DNA from: Pseudomonas sp. DY-1 | GTDB taxonomy: Bacteria > Pseudomonadota > Gammaproteobacteria > Pseudomonadales > Pseudomonadaceae | Direction: 5' to 3' | DNA: 64,000 nucleotides | Assembly (NCBI RefSeq): GCF_003626975.1 | Contig: NZ_CP032616.1 | Coordinates: 1,116,001-1,180,000, forward strand | In this document: one piece after another, positions 54,133 through 62,942 of the stretch | How positions within the stretch are numbered: position 1 is the stretch's first letter | Layout: the number at the start of each line of letters is the position of its first letter | Translations under genes and position numbers: made by a program | Notes under the pieces: model-generated | Told to the model about the DNA's origin: nothing | What the model saw: the letters and a program-made list of their open reading frames with translations, nothing else | Database searches by the model: none

Positions 54133-54639
54133 ATGACGAACAAACTGATTGGCAAGGCCATTATCTTCGGACTTCTCAGCACCGCCGGCGTTGCGGCGTA
54201 CGCGGGGCAGGCCGGGGGCGGCGGCTGCGGCTGGGGGAACATGGTGTTCGAAGGTCAGCGCGGCCTGGTTCCGCACCTGCTGGCCACCACCACCAACGGC
54301 ACCTCGGGCAACGCCACCTTTGGCTTGACCTCGGGTACCAACGGTTGCGACTCCAGCGTGAAGCTGGGCTACGGCGGCCGTTCCCTGTTCGCCATGAATG
54401 GCATGCTCGACAGCATCGCCGAGGACATGGCGCAGGGGCAGGGCGAAGCGCTGGATGCCTATGCCACCCTGCTGGGCATCGAACAGGCTGACCGCGCCCA
54501 CTTCGCGAAGGTCACCCAGGCCAACTTCTCGAGCATCTTCGCAAGTCCTGACGCGACCGGCGAAGAGGTACTCGCCGCGACTCTCGACGTGATGAGCCGC
54601 GACCAGCAACTGGCTCGCTACGCCAAGCTGCCGAGCTGA
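54133..54639 (+). CDS. DUF3015 family exported protein
   Basis: A protein of 168 residues. Signal peptide MTNKLIGKAIIFGLLSTAGVAAYA, then GQAGGGGCGWGNMVFEGQRGLVPHLLATTTNGTSGNATFGLTSGTNGC, the DUF3015 signature. The ATG at 54133 is preferred to the one at 54124 because AAGGA ends 9 bp before it. It is probably periplasmic or outer-membrane-associated; function unknown. A strong hairpin terminator follows directly, so it is a single-gene unit. Confidence 0.9.
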   Translation: MTNKLIGKAIIFGLLSTAGVAAYAGQAGGGGCGWGNMVFEGQRGLVPHLLATTTNGTSGNATFGLTSGTNGCDSSVKLGYGGRSLFAMNGMLDSIAEDMAQGQGEALDAYATLLGIEQADRAHFAKVTQANFSSIFASPDATGEEVLAATLDVMSRDQQLARYAKLPS

Positions 54640-54654
54640 TACCACTCGCAAACG

Positions 54655-54681
54655 AAAATGCCCTCTTAGGAGGGCATTTTT
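54655..54681 (+). terminator. Rho-independent terminator of the DUF3015 gene
   Basis: Perfect 11-bp stem, AAAATGCCCTC with GAGGGCATTTT, TTAG loop, ending in a T-run. It begins 15 bp past the stop codon. It is the clearest intrinsic terminator in the window. Confidence 0.92.
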
Positions 54682-54830
54682 GTGGGTGGTGGAATATCTG
54701 CAGGAGCGAATTCTGCCCGCGATCAGCTGCCCAGCTTCAGGCCGCTGGTGGATTCAGGATTGTTTGTGCCTCACCCTTTTGGGGAGCGGGTAGTTTCAGG
54801 CTGTGTTGTCCGGCATTTGGCGCCTCGAAC

Positions 54831-54910
54831 GTTGGGCCTCGTTCCTCGGACCAACCTACGGCCGGTGAATTCGCCCGCTTCTCGTAGGTTGGCGCAGAGC
54901 GAAGCCCAAC
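54831..54910. repeat. Intergenic inverted repeat (CCAACCTACG type) beside the fadL-like gene
   Basis: GTTGGGCCTCGTTCC ... CCAACCTACGG at the left is mirrored by CGTAGGTTGG ... GAGCGAAGCCCAAC at the right. This cloverleaf-like element is common in Pseudomonas. Upstream (about 54701-54724) is a single degenerate REP half. The rest of 54682-54939 shows nothing clear. The element may double as the end of the convergent fadL-like transcript. Confidence 0.75.
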
Positions 54911-54939
54911 GGACGGGCTGTCTGCGGGGGCTGGGCCTT

Positions 54940-56241
54940 TCAAAACCGCCAGGTTGCGCCACCGCCGATAACGTGCAGCGCGGCATTGTCATAGCTGCCG
55001 GACAGGCTATTGCCCGAGCGCTGCTTGGTCTGCTCAACGTCCATGTCGCCCAGCCAGATCAGGGTATAGACCATGTGCAGGTCGAGCCCTTCGTCGACCT
55101 GATAGTTCACACCCGCAGCCAGGCGCCAGGATTCGGCCATGGGGTTGTCCACGGTGCGGTCTTCGTCGTCCACCGCCGAGCTGTCGTAGCCGACGCCCAT
55201 GCTCCAGCGCAGTTGATGAGTGGCCTGGTACTGGGCGCCTACCGAGGCGTGCCAGGTGTCCTTGTACTGCCGGTCCACGGTCCGGCTGGTGCCGAAGTTG
55301 TCAGCGTCCACTTCGACACCGATGTTCCCGAACTCGCTCCAGTCCTGCCAGCCGAGGCTGGCCAGCAGCTTCCATTGCGGATCCAGGTCGTGGGCGATGC
55401 TCAGTACCGCGGTTTGCGGCACTTCCATGTCGATGTCCAGGTTGTCCACGTCCAAGCGCCGCAGCGCCAGGTTCAGCAGCGGGTTGCTGATATCGTCGAC
55501 GCTGGGGCGGTCGGAGAACTCAAGGTCCACTTTGCTGGTGTAGGCGAGACCGACCTGGGTACGTTCATCGAGTCGGTACAGCAGGCCGATGTTGAAGCCC
55601 ACGCCGAAGTCGGTGTCCTCGTATTCGAGCTGGCCATCCGGGCGGTCGGCCAGGCCGAGCAGGTTGTTGTTGACCGCCACTTCGGTCCGGTAGTAGGCGT
55701 ACATCATGCGCGGCCCGAAGCCGATGGAGAGGTCGTCGTTGATCTTGTAGGCATAGGTCGGCTGCAGCGACACACCAATGATGGCGGACTCCTGGGTGAA
55801 GTATCGGCCGGCCCAGTCGTCGTCGTAGTCCAGCGCCAGGCCGAAATTCCCGTACATGCCGAAGCCGATGCTTGCCTGGTCGTTGATCTGGTGGCTGACG
55901 AACAGGCTGGTGCCCGGCAGGTACTGGAGCGCGTTGCCACCTTCGTTGCCGTCGAACTGGTTGCCGGCATCGCGGGAAAAGGTGATGTCGCCGAAGATCA
56001 CCTGGCCGTTGGCGCTGATCTGGGTGCCGGGCAGTTCGGTGAGGCCTGCCGGGTTGTTCATCAACACGCTGGGGTCGGTGGCCAGTGCCGCCGCGCCGGC
56101 ATTGGCCAGGCCGGCGCCTTCCTGTCCGGCCTCGTAGATCAGGATGCCGCCCGCCCAGCTTGCTCCCGGAAGCGTCCAGAGCGCAGTGGTCAGGGCGGAG
56201 AGTCTGATGACGCGTGGTGCTAGGGAGCGGGTACTGGACAT
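54940..56241 (-). CDS. FadL/TodX-family outer-membrane transporter
   Basis: A protein of 433 residues from the ATG at 56241 (AGAGGAAG upstream; an earlier in-frame start at 56361 has no signal context). Signal peptide ends near GASWA/GGILIYE. The FadL hatch region GAGLANAGAAALATDPSVLMNNPAGLTELPGTQ is clear, and the barrel ends with the aromatic strand ALHVIGGGATWRF. Such proteins take up hydrophobic compounds (fatty acids, alkanes, aromatic hydrocarbons). It is monocistronic; the substrate is unknown. It ends about 30 bp from an inverted repeat that may end transcription. Confidence 0.9.
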   Translation of the reverse strand: MSSTRSLAPRVIRLSALTTALWTLPGASWAGGILIYEAGQEGAGLANAGAAALATDPSVLMNNPAGLTELPGTQISANGQVIFGDITFSRDAGNQFDGNEGGNALQYLPGTSLFVSHQINDQASIGFGMYGNFGLALDYDDDWAGRYFTQESAIIGVSLQPTYAYKINDDLSIGFGPRMMYAYYRTEVAVNNNLLGLADRPDGQLEYEDTDFGVGFNIGLLYRLDERTQVGLAYTSKVDLEFSDRPSVDDISNPLLNLALRRLDVDNLDIDMEVPQTAVLSIAHDLDPQWKLLASLGWQDWSEFGNIGVEVDADNFGTSRTVDRQYKDTWHASVGAQYQATHQLRWSMGVGYDSSAVDDEDRTVDNPMAESWRLAAGVNYQVDEGLDLHMVYTLIWLGDMDVEQTKQRSGNSLSGSYDNAALHVIGGGATWRF

Positions 56242-56559
56242 GGTGCTTCCTCTGCCGGTCAGTCGAACCAGATGGCGCCGTACCCGCCTGACTGCGTGGG
56301 GCGTCGACGTTATCCAGCCTAGATGCTCGTCCTCTGCGTGCAACTCGACTTGGCGCCGCACTTCTCAGAGCGAATTCCCTGATCGTCCGGTCAGGTGCTA
56401 GCTGGCGCATGGAGCACTTGCGGCTAGAGTTACGAAAGCCGCAGTTCACGAATGCGTCTCGTGTGGTCGATCCAGGCCTGTGTAGTGGAAGCAGTTCGCC
56501 ACGCTATGCAGGCGTCGATGGTCAACCTTCCGAACCACGTTCAGTCAGGGAATCGATAA
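56242..56559. other. 318-bp divergent gap between the fadL-like and moxR genes
   Basis: No credible gene, RNA or strong hairpin seen. It must contain both promoters; I cannot identify -35/-10 pairs with confidence. A weak CCTGA/TCAGG inverted repeat lies near 56379. Confidence 0.5.
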
Positions 56560-57534
56560 GTGACTACACGCGAGCAGATTGCCGAGTTGGAGGCCAGTGT
56601 TTCGGAGTTGGTCCTGGGGCAGGCCGAAACCATTCGCCACGTCCTGCTGGGGCTGTTGGCCAATGGTCATGTACTCCTGGAAAGCCTGCCGGGCCTGGCC
56701 AAGACCCGTACCGTCAAGGCGCTCGCCACCCATCTCGAAGCGCAAATGCGCCGTATCCAGTTCACCCCTGACCTGTTGCCCTCGGACATCACCGGCGGCG
56801 AGATTCTCCAGCAAACCGCCGAGGGCAACCAGATCAAGTTCCAGCCGGGGCCGCTGTTCGGCAATGTGATCCTCGCCGACGAGATCAATCGTGCACCAGC
56901 CAAAGTCCAGGCCGCTCTGCTGGAAGCCATGGAGGAGCGGCAGATCACCGTCGCCGGCCATAGCTACCCGATGCCCGGCCTGTTCATGGTGCTGGCGACG
57001 CAGAACCCCATCGAGCAGGAAGGCACTTATCCGCTGCCGGAAGCGCAGATGGACCGTTTCCTGATGAAGCTGCAACTGGATTACCCGAAAGTGGAAGACG
57101 AGACGCGAGTCCTACGCCTGGTGCGTGGCGAGGAACAGGCCGCGCAGGGCGAGCAGCGGGAACCGGTACGCCTGCCCCAGGAGGTGCTCTTCGCGGCGCG
57201 GCGTGACATGGCCAGCGTGCATGTTTCGGAGGCCATCGATCGCTACTTGATCGACCTGATCAATGCGACACGGCACCCGGCCGACTACGACGCCGACCTT
57301 GCCCGCTGGATCAATATCGGTGCCAGCCCCCGGGGTGGCATCAGCCTGGATCGCGTTTCGCGGGCGCACGCCTGGCTGTCCGGCAACGAGTTCGTGTCAC
57401 CGGACGACGTGCGTGCCGTGCTGCACCCGGTATTGCGCCACCGCCTGCAGCTTTCCTACGACGCCATTGCCGACGGCGTAAGTGCGGACCAGGTGCTGGA
57501 CCGCCTGCTGGACAAGGTGGCGATTCCTGCCTGA
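56560..57534 (+). CDS. moxR: MoxR-family AAA+ ATPase
   Basis: A protein of 324 residues from a GTG start (AGGGA upstream). P-loop ESLPGLAKTRT (residues about 41-51; the first Gly of the usual Walker A is replaced). ILADEINRAPAKVQAALLEAMEERQ is Walker B plus the MoxR signature, then VLATQNPIEQEGTYPLPEAQMDRF and a C-terminal lid. MoxR ATPases act as chaperones for VWA-domain partners, which follow in this operon. The next gene starts 14 bp downstream. Confidence 0.93.
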   Translation: MTTREQIAELEASVSELVLGQAETIRHVLLGLLANGHVLLESLPGLAKTRTVKALATHLEAQMRRIQFTPDLLPSDITGGEILQQTAEGNQIKFQPGPLFGNVILADEINRAPAKVQAALLEAMEERQITVAGHSYPMPGLFMVLATQNPIEQEGTYPLPEAQMDRFLMKLQLDYPKVEDETRVLRLVRGEEQAAQGEQREPVRLPQEVLFAARRDMASVHVSEAIDRYLIDLINATRHPADYDADLARWINIGASPRGGISLDRVSRAHAWLSGNEFVSPDDVRAVLHPVLRHRLQLSYDAIADGVSADQVLDRLLDKVAIPA

Positions 57535-57548
57535 GTGGACCCAAGGCC

Positions 57549-58499
57549 ATGCAACTGACCCAATCGGCTCCCGACGGATTCGTTTACGCCACGCTCGCCC
57601 AACTGATGGCGCTGGAGCAGCGTGTCCGTGGCCTGAGTTTCCTTTCGCGGCAGCCGCTGTCGAGCATCCTCTCAGGTAGCCACGCTTCCCGCCTGCGAGG
57701 ACGTGGGCTGAGCTTCGACGAACTGCGCCACTACATTCCCGGTGACGACCTGCGGCATCTCGACTGGCGTGCTTCGATGCGCTTCGGCAAGCCCTTCGTG
57801 CGCACCTATACCGAGGAGCGCGACCGGCCGACACTGGTGGTGGTGGATCAGCGCATGAACATGTATTTCGGCTCCCGGCGCAACTTCAAGTCGGTCACGG
57901 CGGCGGAGCTGGCAGCTTTGTCGGCCTGGGTGGCTTTCCACGCCGGCGACCGGGTGGGCGGTCTGGTGTTCAACGACCAGCGGCTGGAGCACATCCGCCC
58001 GCTGCGCAGCCGAAACCGGGTCCAGGCCCTGTGCGCGGCGGTGGTCCGGGCCAACCAAGGCCTGAACGCTACGATGCCGGACAGCGAGGACAACGACCAA
58101 CTCGATAACGTGCTGCGCAGTTGTATCGGTGTGGCGGGGCATGACCACCTGATCTGCATCATCAGCGACTTCGCCGGCGTCACTTCGCAGACGGTGCAAC
58201 TGCTGCGCCAGCTCAGCGCTCACAACGATGTGATCGCCATGCAGGTCTACGACCCGCTTGCGCTGAATGTTCCCGAGAAGGGGCGCGTCACTGTCACACA
58301 GGGAGAGCTGCAGGTCGAACTGGAGGTGGAGCGTCGCCAGGTTCATCGCCCCTTGGGTGAGTTCCTCTCCGGACGCCTGCGGGATGTAGCCGAGCTGCTG
58401 CGCCGCAGCCAGGTGCCGGTGATGATGATCAGTACCGGTGAGGACAGCCTCGATCAGGTGCGCCGCGAGCTGGGCCGGCTGTCGGGGATGCCGCGATGA
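57549..58499 (+). CDS. DUF58 / degenerate VWA-domain protein
   Basis: A protein of 316 residues with the DUF58 core GRGLSFDELRHYIPGDDLRHLDWRASMRFGKPFVRTYTEERDRPTLVVVDQRMNMYF at about residues 50-105. A VWA-like fold follows with a degenerate metal site (DQRMN instead of DxSxS). It is cytoplasmic and a standard partner of MoxR. Its stop overlaps the start of the DUF4381 gene (ATGA). Function is inferred from the conserved MoxR-VWA operon. Confidence 0.92.
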   Translation: MQLTQSAPDGFVYATLAQLMALEQRVRGLSFLSRQPLSSILSGSHASRLRGRGLSFDELRHYIPGDDLRHLDWRASMRFGKPFVRTYTEERDRPTLVVVDQRMNMYFGSRRNFKSVTAAELAALSAWVAFHAGDRVGGLVFNDQRLEHIRPLRSRNRVQALCAAVVRANQGLNATMPDSEDNDQLDNVLRSCIGVAGHDHLICIISDFAGVTSQTVQLLRQLSAHNDVIAMQVYDPLALNVPEKGRVTVTQGELQVELEVERRQVHRPLGEFLSGRLRDVAELLRRSQVPVMMISTGEDSLDQVRRELGRLSGMPR

Positions 58500-59002
58500 G
58501 CGCCACGCCGGTGCCGGGTATCGACCAGCTCAAGGAACTGGCCCTGCCGGTGCCCCCCTACAATTATTTTCCGCAGACCTGGGGCTGGCTGGTGTTGCTG
58601 CTGGTGGTGGTGTCCATTGCCCTGGTGTGGGGCGCCCTGAAATGGCGACGCTGGCAGCGTGACCGCTACCGGCGGGAAGCCCTGGTACGTCTCGATACCC
58701 TGGTAGGGGCACTGGAAGACGCCGGGCAGCGTCTTGCGGCCCTGCGTGAACTGCCCGAGCTGCTCAAGCGGGTTGCCCTGTCCATGCCCGATGCGCCATC
58801 AGTGGCGCGCCTGGGGGGCCAGGCATGGCAGGCGTTCCTCGCCGAGCGCGCCCCTGCGCCCTTGCCAGAGGGTTTCGCCAAAGGCCTGTTCACTATCGCC
58901 TACGCACCGGATGCCCGAGTCCTGGCGATCCCGGATGCGGAGGTGCGCTCGCTCTTCATCACCAGCCGACACTGGATAGAGGCGCACCGTGTGGCAGTTT
59001 GA
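58496..59002 (+). CDS. DUF4381 membrane protein of the MoxR operon
   Basis: A protein of 168 residues. One membrane segment at about residues 28-50 (GWLVLLLVVVSIALVWGALKW) follows a Pro-rich start (LPVPPYNYFPQTWGW, a DUF4381 feature). A cytoplasmic helical domain ends in RSLFITSRHWIEAHRVAV. It is always found between DUF58 and VWA genes in such operons; the role is unknown, perhaps anchoring the complex. It overlaps its upstream neighbour by 4 bp and its downstream neighbour by 14 bp. Confidence 0.9.
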   Translation: MSATPVPGIDQLKELALPVPPYNYFPQTWGWLVLLLVVVSIALVWGALKWRRWQRDRYRREALVRLDTLVGALEDAGQRLAALRELPELLKRVALSMPDAPSVARLGGQAWQAFLAERAPAPLPEGFAKGLFTIAYAPDARVLAIPDAEVRSLFITSRHWIEAHRVAV

Positions 59003-59990
59003 CTACCCCTGGGTGCTCTTCCTGCTGCCGTTGCCGTGGCTGGCGTGGCGTTATCTGGACGAATACCGCGAAGCCCACAGCGCCTTGCGGGTGCCGTTCT
59101 TCTCGGCGATGAGCCGGGCCGTGGGTCAGGTACCGGGACACAACGGAAAGCGGGAAGGGCGCTGGCAGCTACTGCTCAATATGCTGGTCTGGGCCCTGCT
59201 GCTGGCTGCCTGCGCACGCCCGGTGTTCGTCGAGAAGGCCATCCAGCACGAACAACCGATCCGCGACCTGATGCTCGCCATCGATATTTCCCAGTCCATG
59301 GAAACCACCGACTACACCGACGCCAGCGGCAAACAGGTGGACCGCCTGACGGCAGTCAAAGGCGTGGTGCGTGACTTCATCGAGCGGCGCAAGGAGGACC
59401 GCATCGGCCTCATCGTGTTCGGCACCGGCGCGTACCCCCAGTCCCCGCTCACCCTCGACCACGCCAGCTTGCGAGTGCTGCTGGATGAGGTCGGCATCGG
59501 CATGGCCGGACCGAATACCGCCCTGGGCGATGCCATCGGGCTGACCATCAAGCTGCTGGAGACCGCCAAGGAGCAGGAAAAGGTGCTGATCCTGCTCACC
59601 GATGGCAACGATACCGGCAGTGCAATCACTCCGGCTCATGCCGCGAAGATGGCCCGGGAGCGCGGTATCATCGTGCACACCATCGGCATCGGCGACCCCG
59701 AGGCCACCGGCGATGCCAAGGTGGACCTGCAAACGCTCCGGGACATCGCCGCGACCACGGGTGGCCGCTTTTTCCGTGCCGATGATCGCGGCGCACTGCT
59801 GGACGTCTACGCCACCCTCGACCGGCTTACTCCGCACAAGGTGAAGACCTTCAGCCATCAGCCCAAGCGGGACCTGTTCTGGTGGCCGCTGGGCGCGGCA
59901 CTCCTGCTCCTGGCGGGCTGTCATCTGCTTGCGGCATCGTTCGGCCGGCTTTCCAAAGGTCCGGCTGCTCGGACGGAAAGGGGACGCTGA
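58989..59990 (+). CDS. BatA-like membrane protein with VWA domain
   Basis: A protein of 333 residues from GTG at 58989. An N-terminal membrane segment (FDYPWVLFLLPLPWLAWRYL) and another near residues 60-75, then a VWA domain with intact metal site DISQS (LMLAIDISQSMETTD) and LLTDGND. A C-terminal membrane segment (WWPLGAALLLLAGCHLLA) completes the BatA layout. It overlaps DUF4381 by 14 bp and precedes the VWA-TPR gene with a 1-bp gap. Confidence 0.92.
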   Translation: MWQFDYPWVLFLLPLPWLAWRYLDEYREAHSALRVPFFSAMSRAVGQVPGHNGKREGRWQLLLNMLVWALLLAACARPVFVEKAIQHEQPIRDLMLAIDISQSMETTDYTDASGKQVDRLTAVKGVVRDFIERRKEDRIGLIVFGTGAYPQSPLTLDHASLRVLLDEVGIGMAGPNTALGDAIGLTIKLLETAKEQEKVLILLTDGNDTGSAITPAHAAKMARERGIIVHTIGIGDPEATGDAKVDLQTLRDIAATTGGRFFRADDRGALLDVYATLDRLTPHKVKTFSHQPKRDLFWWPLGAALLLLAGCHLLAASFGRLSKGPAARTERGR

Positions 59991-59991
59991 G

Positions 59992-61593
59992 ATGGAAATT
60001 GACTTCGGCGCCTTCCATTTCCTGCGACCCCTCTGGTTGTTGCTGATCCTTCCTGGCGTGCTGCTGCCGCTCCTCTGGATACGTCGCCATGACCTCAAGC
60101 ACCAGCTCGAGGGTGTCATCGCGCCGCACCTGATGGAGCGACTGCTCATCACCCCCGAGGACCGCCAGCGCCTGCGCCCGGTGTATCTGCTCGGCGCTTT
60201 GCTGGTCCTTGGTGGGCTGGCCGCGGCCGGCCCTACCTGGGAACAGGACAAACCGGCCTTCCTCGATAACCGGGCGCCGCTGATCCTCGCCGTCGACCTT
60301 TCGCCGTCCATGGATGCCGACGACGTGCCGCCTACGCGGCTTGCCGCCACCAAGCACAAGCTGCATGACCTGATCCAGCGCCGCGCAGGGGCCCGCACTG
60401 CGCTGATCGCCTATGCCGGTGGGGCCCACCTGGTGCTTCCCGCCACCGAAGACCCGCTGCTGTTGGACACCTTCGTCCAGGCCATGGCCACAGATCTGAT
60501 TGCGCAACCCGGCAAGGACGTGCTCGGTGTGATCGACGAAGCACGCAAGTTGCTGGATGCGGAGAAGGCACCCGGTACCCTGGTGCTGATTACCGATGGC
60601 GCCGACGCCAGCCAGTTCGAGTCGATCGGCAAGCGCCTGGCGGGTGGCGACCTGCAGATGCTCGTCCTTGCTGTGGGAAGTCGGGACGGCGGTCTGGTTC
60701 GCGATGCTCGTGGCCAGCCGCGCATCGCGGCGGATGGCCGGCCGGTAGCGGTGAGCTTCGACGAGGCTGGACTGAAGCGCCTCGCCGATGCCGCCGATGC
60801 CCCGCTGGGCAGCCTGACCCTCAACGACGATGACCTCGATTGGATCGAACTGCACGCCCAGCAGCACTTCCAGGCAGTGCAGGGCGATGGCCGGCAAGTG
60901 CACTGGAAAGACGCCGGCTACTGGCTGTGCTGGCCCCTGGCGCTTATTGCCTTGTGCTGCGTGCGGCGCGGTTGGCAGGTTCGCTGGCTGGGTGGGCTGA
61001 TGCTTGCCGTGTCGCTACTTGGCACATCGGCGCCCACACGGGCCGGCGCCCTGGCGGATGCTTTCTTCACCCCTGACCAGCAGGGGCGCTGGGCCTTCGA
61101 ACATCAGCATTACCCGGAGGCCGCCGCGCACTTTTCCGACCCTTACTGGAAAGGGCTGGCCGCTTACCAGGCCGCGGATTTCGACCTGGCGCTGGCCAGC
61201 TTTGCGCGGCTGGACAGCGCGGTTGCGTACTTCTACCTCGGCAACACCTACGTCCGGCTATTCAAATTCCCTGAAGCCATCGCCGCCTATAAGCAGGCCT
61301 TGCAGAAGCAGCCCGATTTTCCCGAGGCCACTGCCAACCTGGCCCTGGCCGAGGCGTTGCTGAAGGATTACGAGGACCAGCAGGAGGAGGGCACTCCCAA
61401 CGAGAAGCCCGACAAGGTGGTGGAAGACCAGACGCCCTCGCAGGGCGGCAAGTCGGTGCAACAGGACAAGGCCCAGGCCGCTTCCGACCAGGTCTGGCTG
61501 AACAACCTGACTACCTCGCCGGCGATGTTCCTCAAGCGCAAGTTCTCGTTGCAGGAAGCCGCCCGCCAGAAAGCTCAGGAGGCAACCCGATGA
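59992..61593 (+). CDS. BatB/BatC-like VWA-TPR membrane protein
   Basis: A protein of 533 residues. Two N-terminal membrane segments, a VWA domain with metal site DLSPS (LAVDLSPSMDADD), a central membrane pair (about residues 307-345) and TPR repeats (about 360-470: YFYLGNTYVRLFKFPEAIAAYKQALQKQPDFPEATANLALAEALL). A charged tail follows with EEGTPNEKPDKVVEDQTPS. It combines the features split into BatB and BatC in other bacteria. Its stop overlaps the batD-like gene by 4 bp. Confidence 0.91.
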   Translation: MEIDFGAFHFLRPLWLLLILPGVLLPLLWIRRHDLKHQLEGVIAPHLMERLLITPEDRQRLRPVYLLGALLVLGGLAAAGPTWEQDKPAFLDNRAPLILAVDLSPSMDADDVPPTRLAATKHKLHDLIQRRAGARTALIAYAGGAHLVLPATEDPLLLDTFVQAMATDLIAQPGKDVLGVIDEARKLLDAEKAPGTLVLITDGADASQFESIGKRLAGGDLQMLVLAVGSRDGGLVRDARGQPRIAADGRPVAVSFDEAGLKRLADAADAPLGSLTLNDDDLDWIELHAQQHFQAVQGDGRQVHWKDAGYWLCWPLALIALCCVRRGWQVRWLGGLMLAVSLLGTSAPTRAGALADAFFTPDQQGRWAFEHQHYPEAAAHFSDPYWKGLAAYQAADFDLALASFARLDSAVAYFYLGNTYVRLFKFPEAIAAYKQALQKQPDFPEATANLALAEALLKDYEDQQEEGTPNEKPDKVVEDQTPSQGGKSVQQDKAQAASDQVWLNNLTTSPAMFLKRKFSLQEAARQKAQEATR

Positions 61594-62900
61594 AGCGCCT
61601 GGCATGCCTGCTGCTGCTCTGCCTGTCGTGGCTGGTACAGGCGACTGAGCCCGAGGTACGGGTACAGCAGCGTTTGGTGCCAGCGGAAGGCGCGGTGGTG
61701 GGAGGCATCGTCAATCTGGAGGTGGATCTCCTGGTGGATACCTGGTTCACCGAAGCGCCCATCCTGCCGGGGCTGGACCTGCCCGGTGCGGTGGTTGACC
61801 CGCCCAGCGGCGAAGCGCAGCACCTGACCGAACAACTGGATGGCAAAACGTTCTTCGGCCTGCGCTTCACGTACCAGATCACCCCGCAGGCGGCCCAGCG
61901 TTTCGATATCCCCGCACTGGCATTCCAGGTCCAGCCGGGACAGGCCAGCGGCCCGGTGAAAATCAGTGGCCAGCCGCTGTCCTTCGTCGCCAGGGCCCTG
62001 GCCGGAGCCGGTGACGAGAGCCGGCTGGTGGCGCGCAGCGTGAAACTCACCCAGGAGATCCAGCGCTCCCACGATCCGTTGCGCCAGGGAGACAGCATCA
62101 CGCGCCGCCTGCGCGTAGAGGCCGAGGGCGCCCAGGCCATGCTCATTCCGCCACCGCTGTTCGCCGAGGTGAAAGGGCTCAAACGCTATGTGCAGACCCC
62201 CAAGGTGCAACCCCTCAGCGATGGGCGTGGCGGCACCAGCGGTGGCACCCGCGAGGACTCGGCCACGTACGTGATTGGCGATATCGGCACGTACAGCCTG
62301 CCGGCCGTCGAACTGAAGTGGTGGGATGCTGCTACCGGCGAGGCGCAAAGTGTCTCGGTACCGGCGGTGCCGCTCGAGGCTGCCAAAGGTGCTTACCAGG
62401 CTCCGTTCTCCATCAACGAAGACCTGCGTGCCCTCGGGCGGAAGGCGCAGGTGAGGATATCCGGCCACTGGTTGCTATTGGCCGTGCTGCTGTCTTTGCT
62501 GGCCGGGCTCGCATACTTCGGTCGGCCCTGGGGGCATGCCACGCTGACTTGGCTGCGGCATTGGCGAGCGGCCCGCCAGCAGGCCTGGCTGGACTCGGCA
62601 GAGTATGCCCGGCGACTGGCACAGCAGCAGTTGAAAGCCCGTCCTGTTCAGTTGGGCGGTCTGTATCTTTGGGTTCGCCGCAGTAATGGCAGTAGGACAC
62701 TGTCGGAATTTTCCCGTGCGTTGCCCGACCGGACTACAAATCATTTGCTAGCCTTCCTCAAAGTTCACTACGGGGCGGCACATGCTGAGAGTCAAGCAGC
62801 AACCGACGCGTCGCAGGCATTGCCGGATGTAGGGCGAGCGGTAGCCGCAATGAAGAAGACACCCCGTGCACGGCGCGGACTGAAACCGCTAAATCCCTGA
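61590..62900 (+). CDS. BatD-like exported/membrane protein
   Basis: A protein of 436 residues. Signal peptide MKRLACLLLLCLSWLVQA, a BatD oxygen-tolerance-type beta domain (PEVRVQQRLVPAEGAVVGGIVNLEVDLLV, then DSITRRLRVEAEGAQAMLIPPPLF), a single membrane segment near residues 290-310 (WLLLAVLLSLLAGLAYFG) and a basic cytoplasmic tail. It is last in the MoxR operon and may bind the VWA proteins from the periplasmic side. The aerotolerance role known for Bacteroides BatD is not proven here. Confidence 0.9.
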   Translation: MKRLACLLLLCLSWLVQATEPEVRVQQRLVPAEGAVVGGIVNLEVDLLVDTWFTEAPILPGLDLPGAVVDPPSGEAQHLTEQLDGKTFFGLRFTYQITPQAAQRFDIPALAFQVQPGQASGPVKISGQPLSFVARALAGAGDESRLVARSVKLTQEIQRSHDPLRQGDSITRRLRVEAEGAQAMLIPPPLFAEVKGLKRYVQTPKVQPLSDGRGGTSGGTREDSATYVIGDIGTYSLPAVELKWWDAATGEAQSVSVPAVPLEAAKGAYQAPFSINEDLRALGRKAQVRISGHWLLLAVLLSLLAGLAYFGRPWGHATLTWLRHWRAARQQAWLDSAEYARRLAQQQLKARPVQLGGLYLWVRRSNGSRTLSEFSRALPDRTTNHLLAFLKVHYGAAHAESQAATDASQALPDVGRAVAAMKKTPRARRGLKPLNP

Positions 62901-62942
62901 GCCGGTCGTCTCAGGCAAACCGCTACTCAGCAAGGACGTCAA

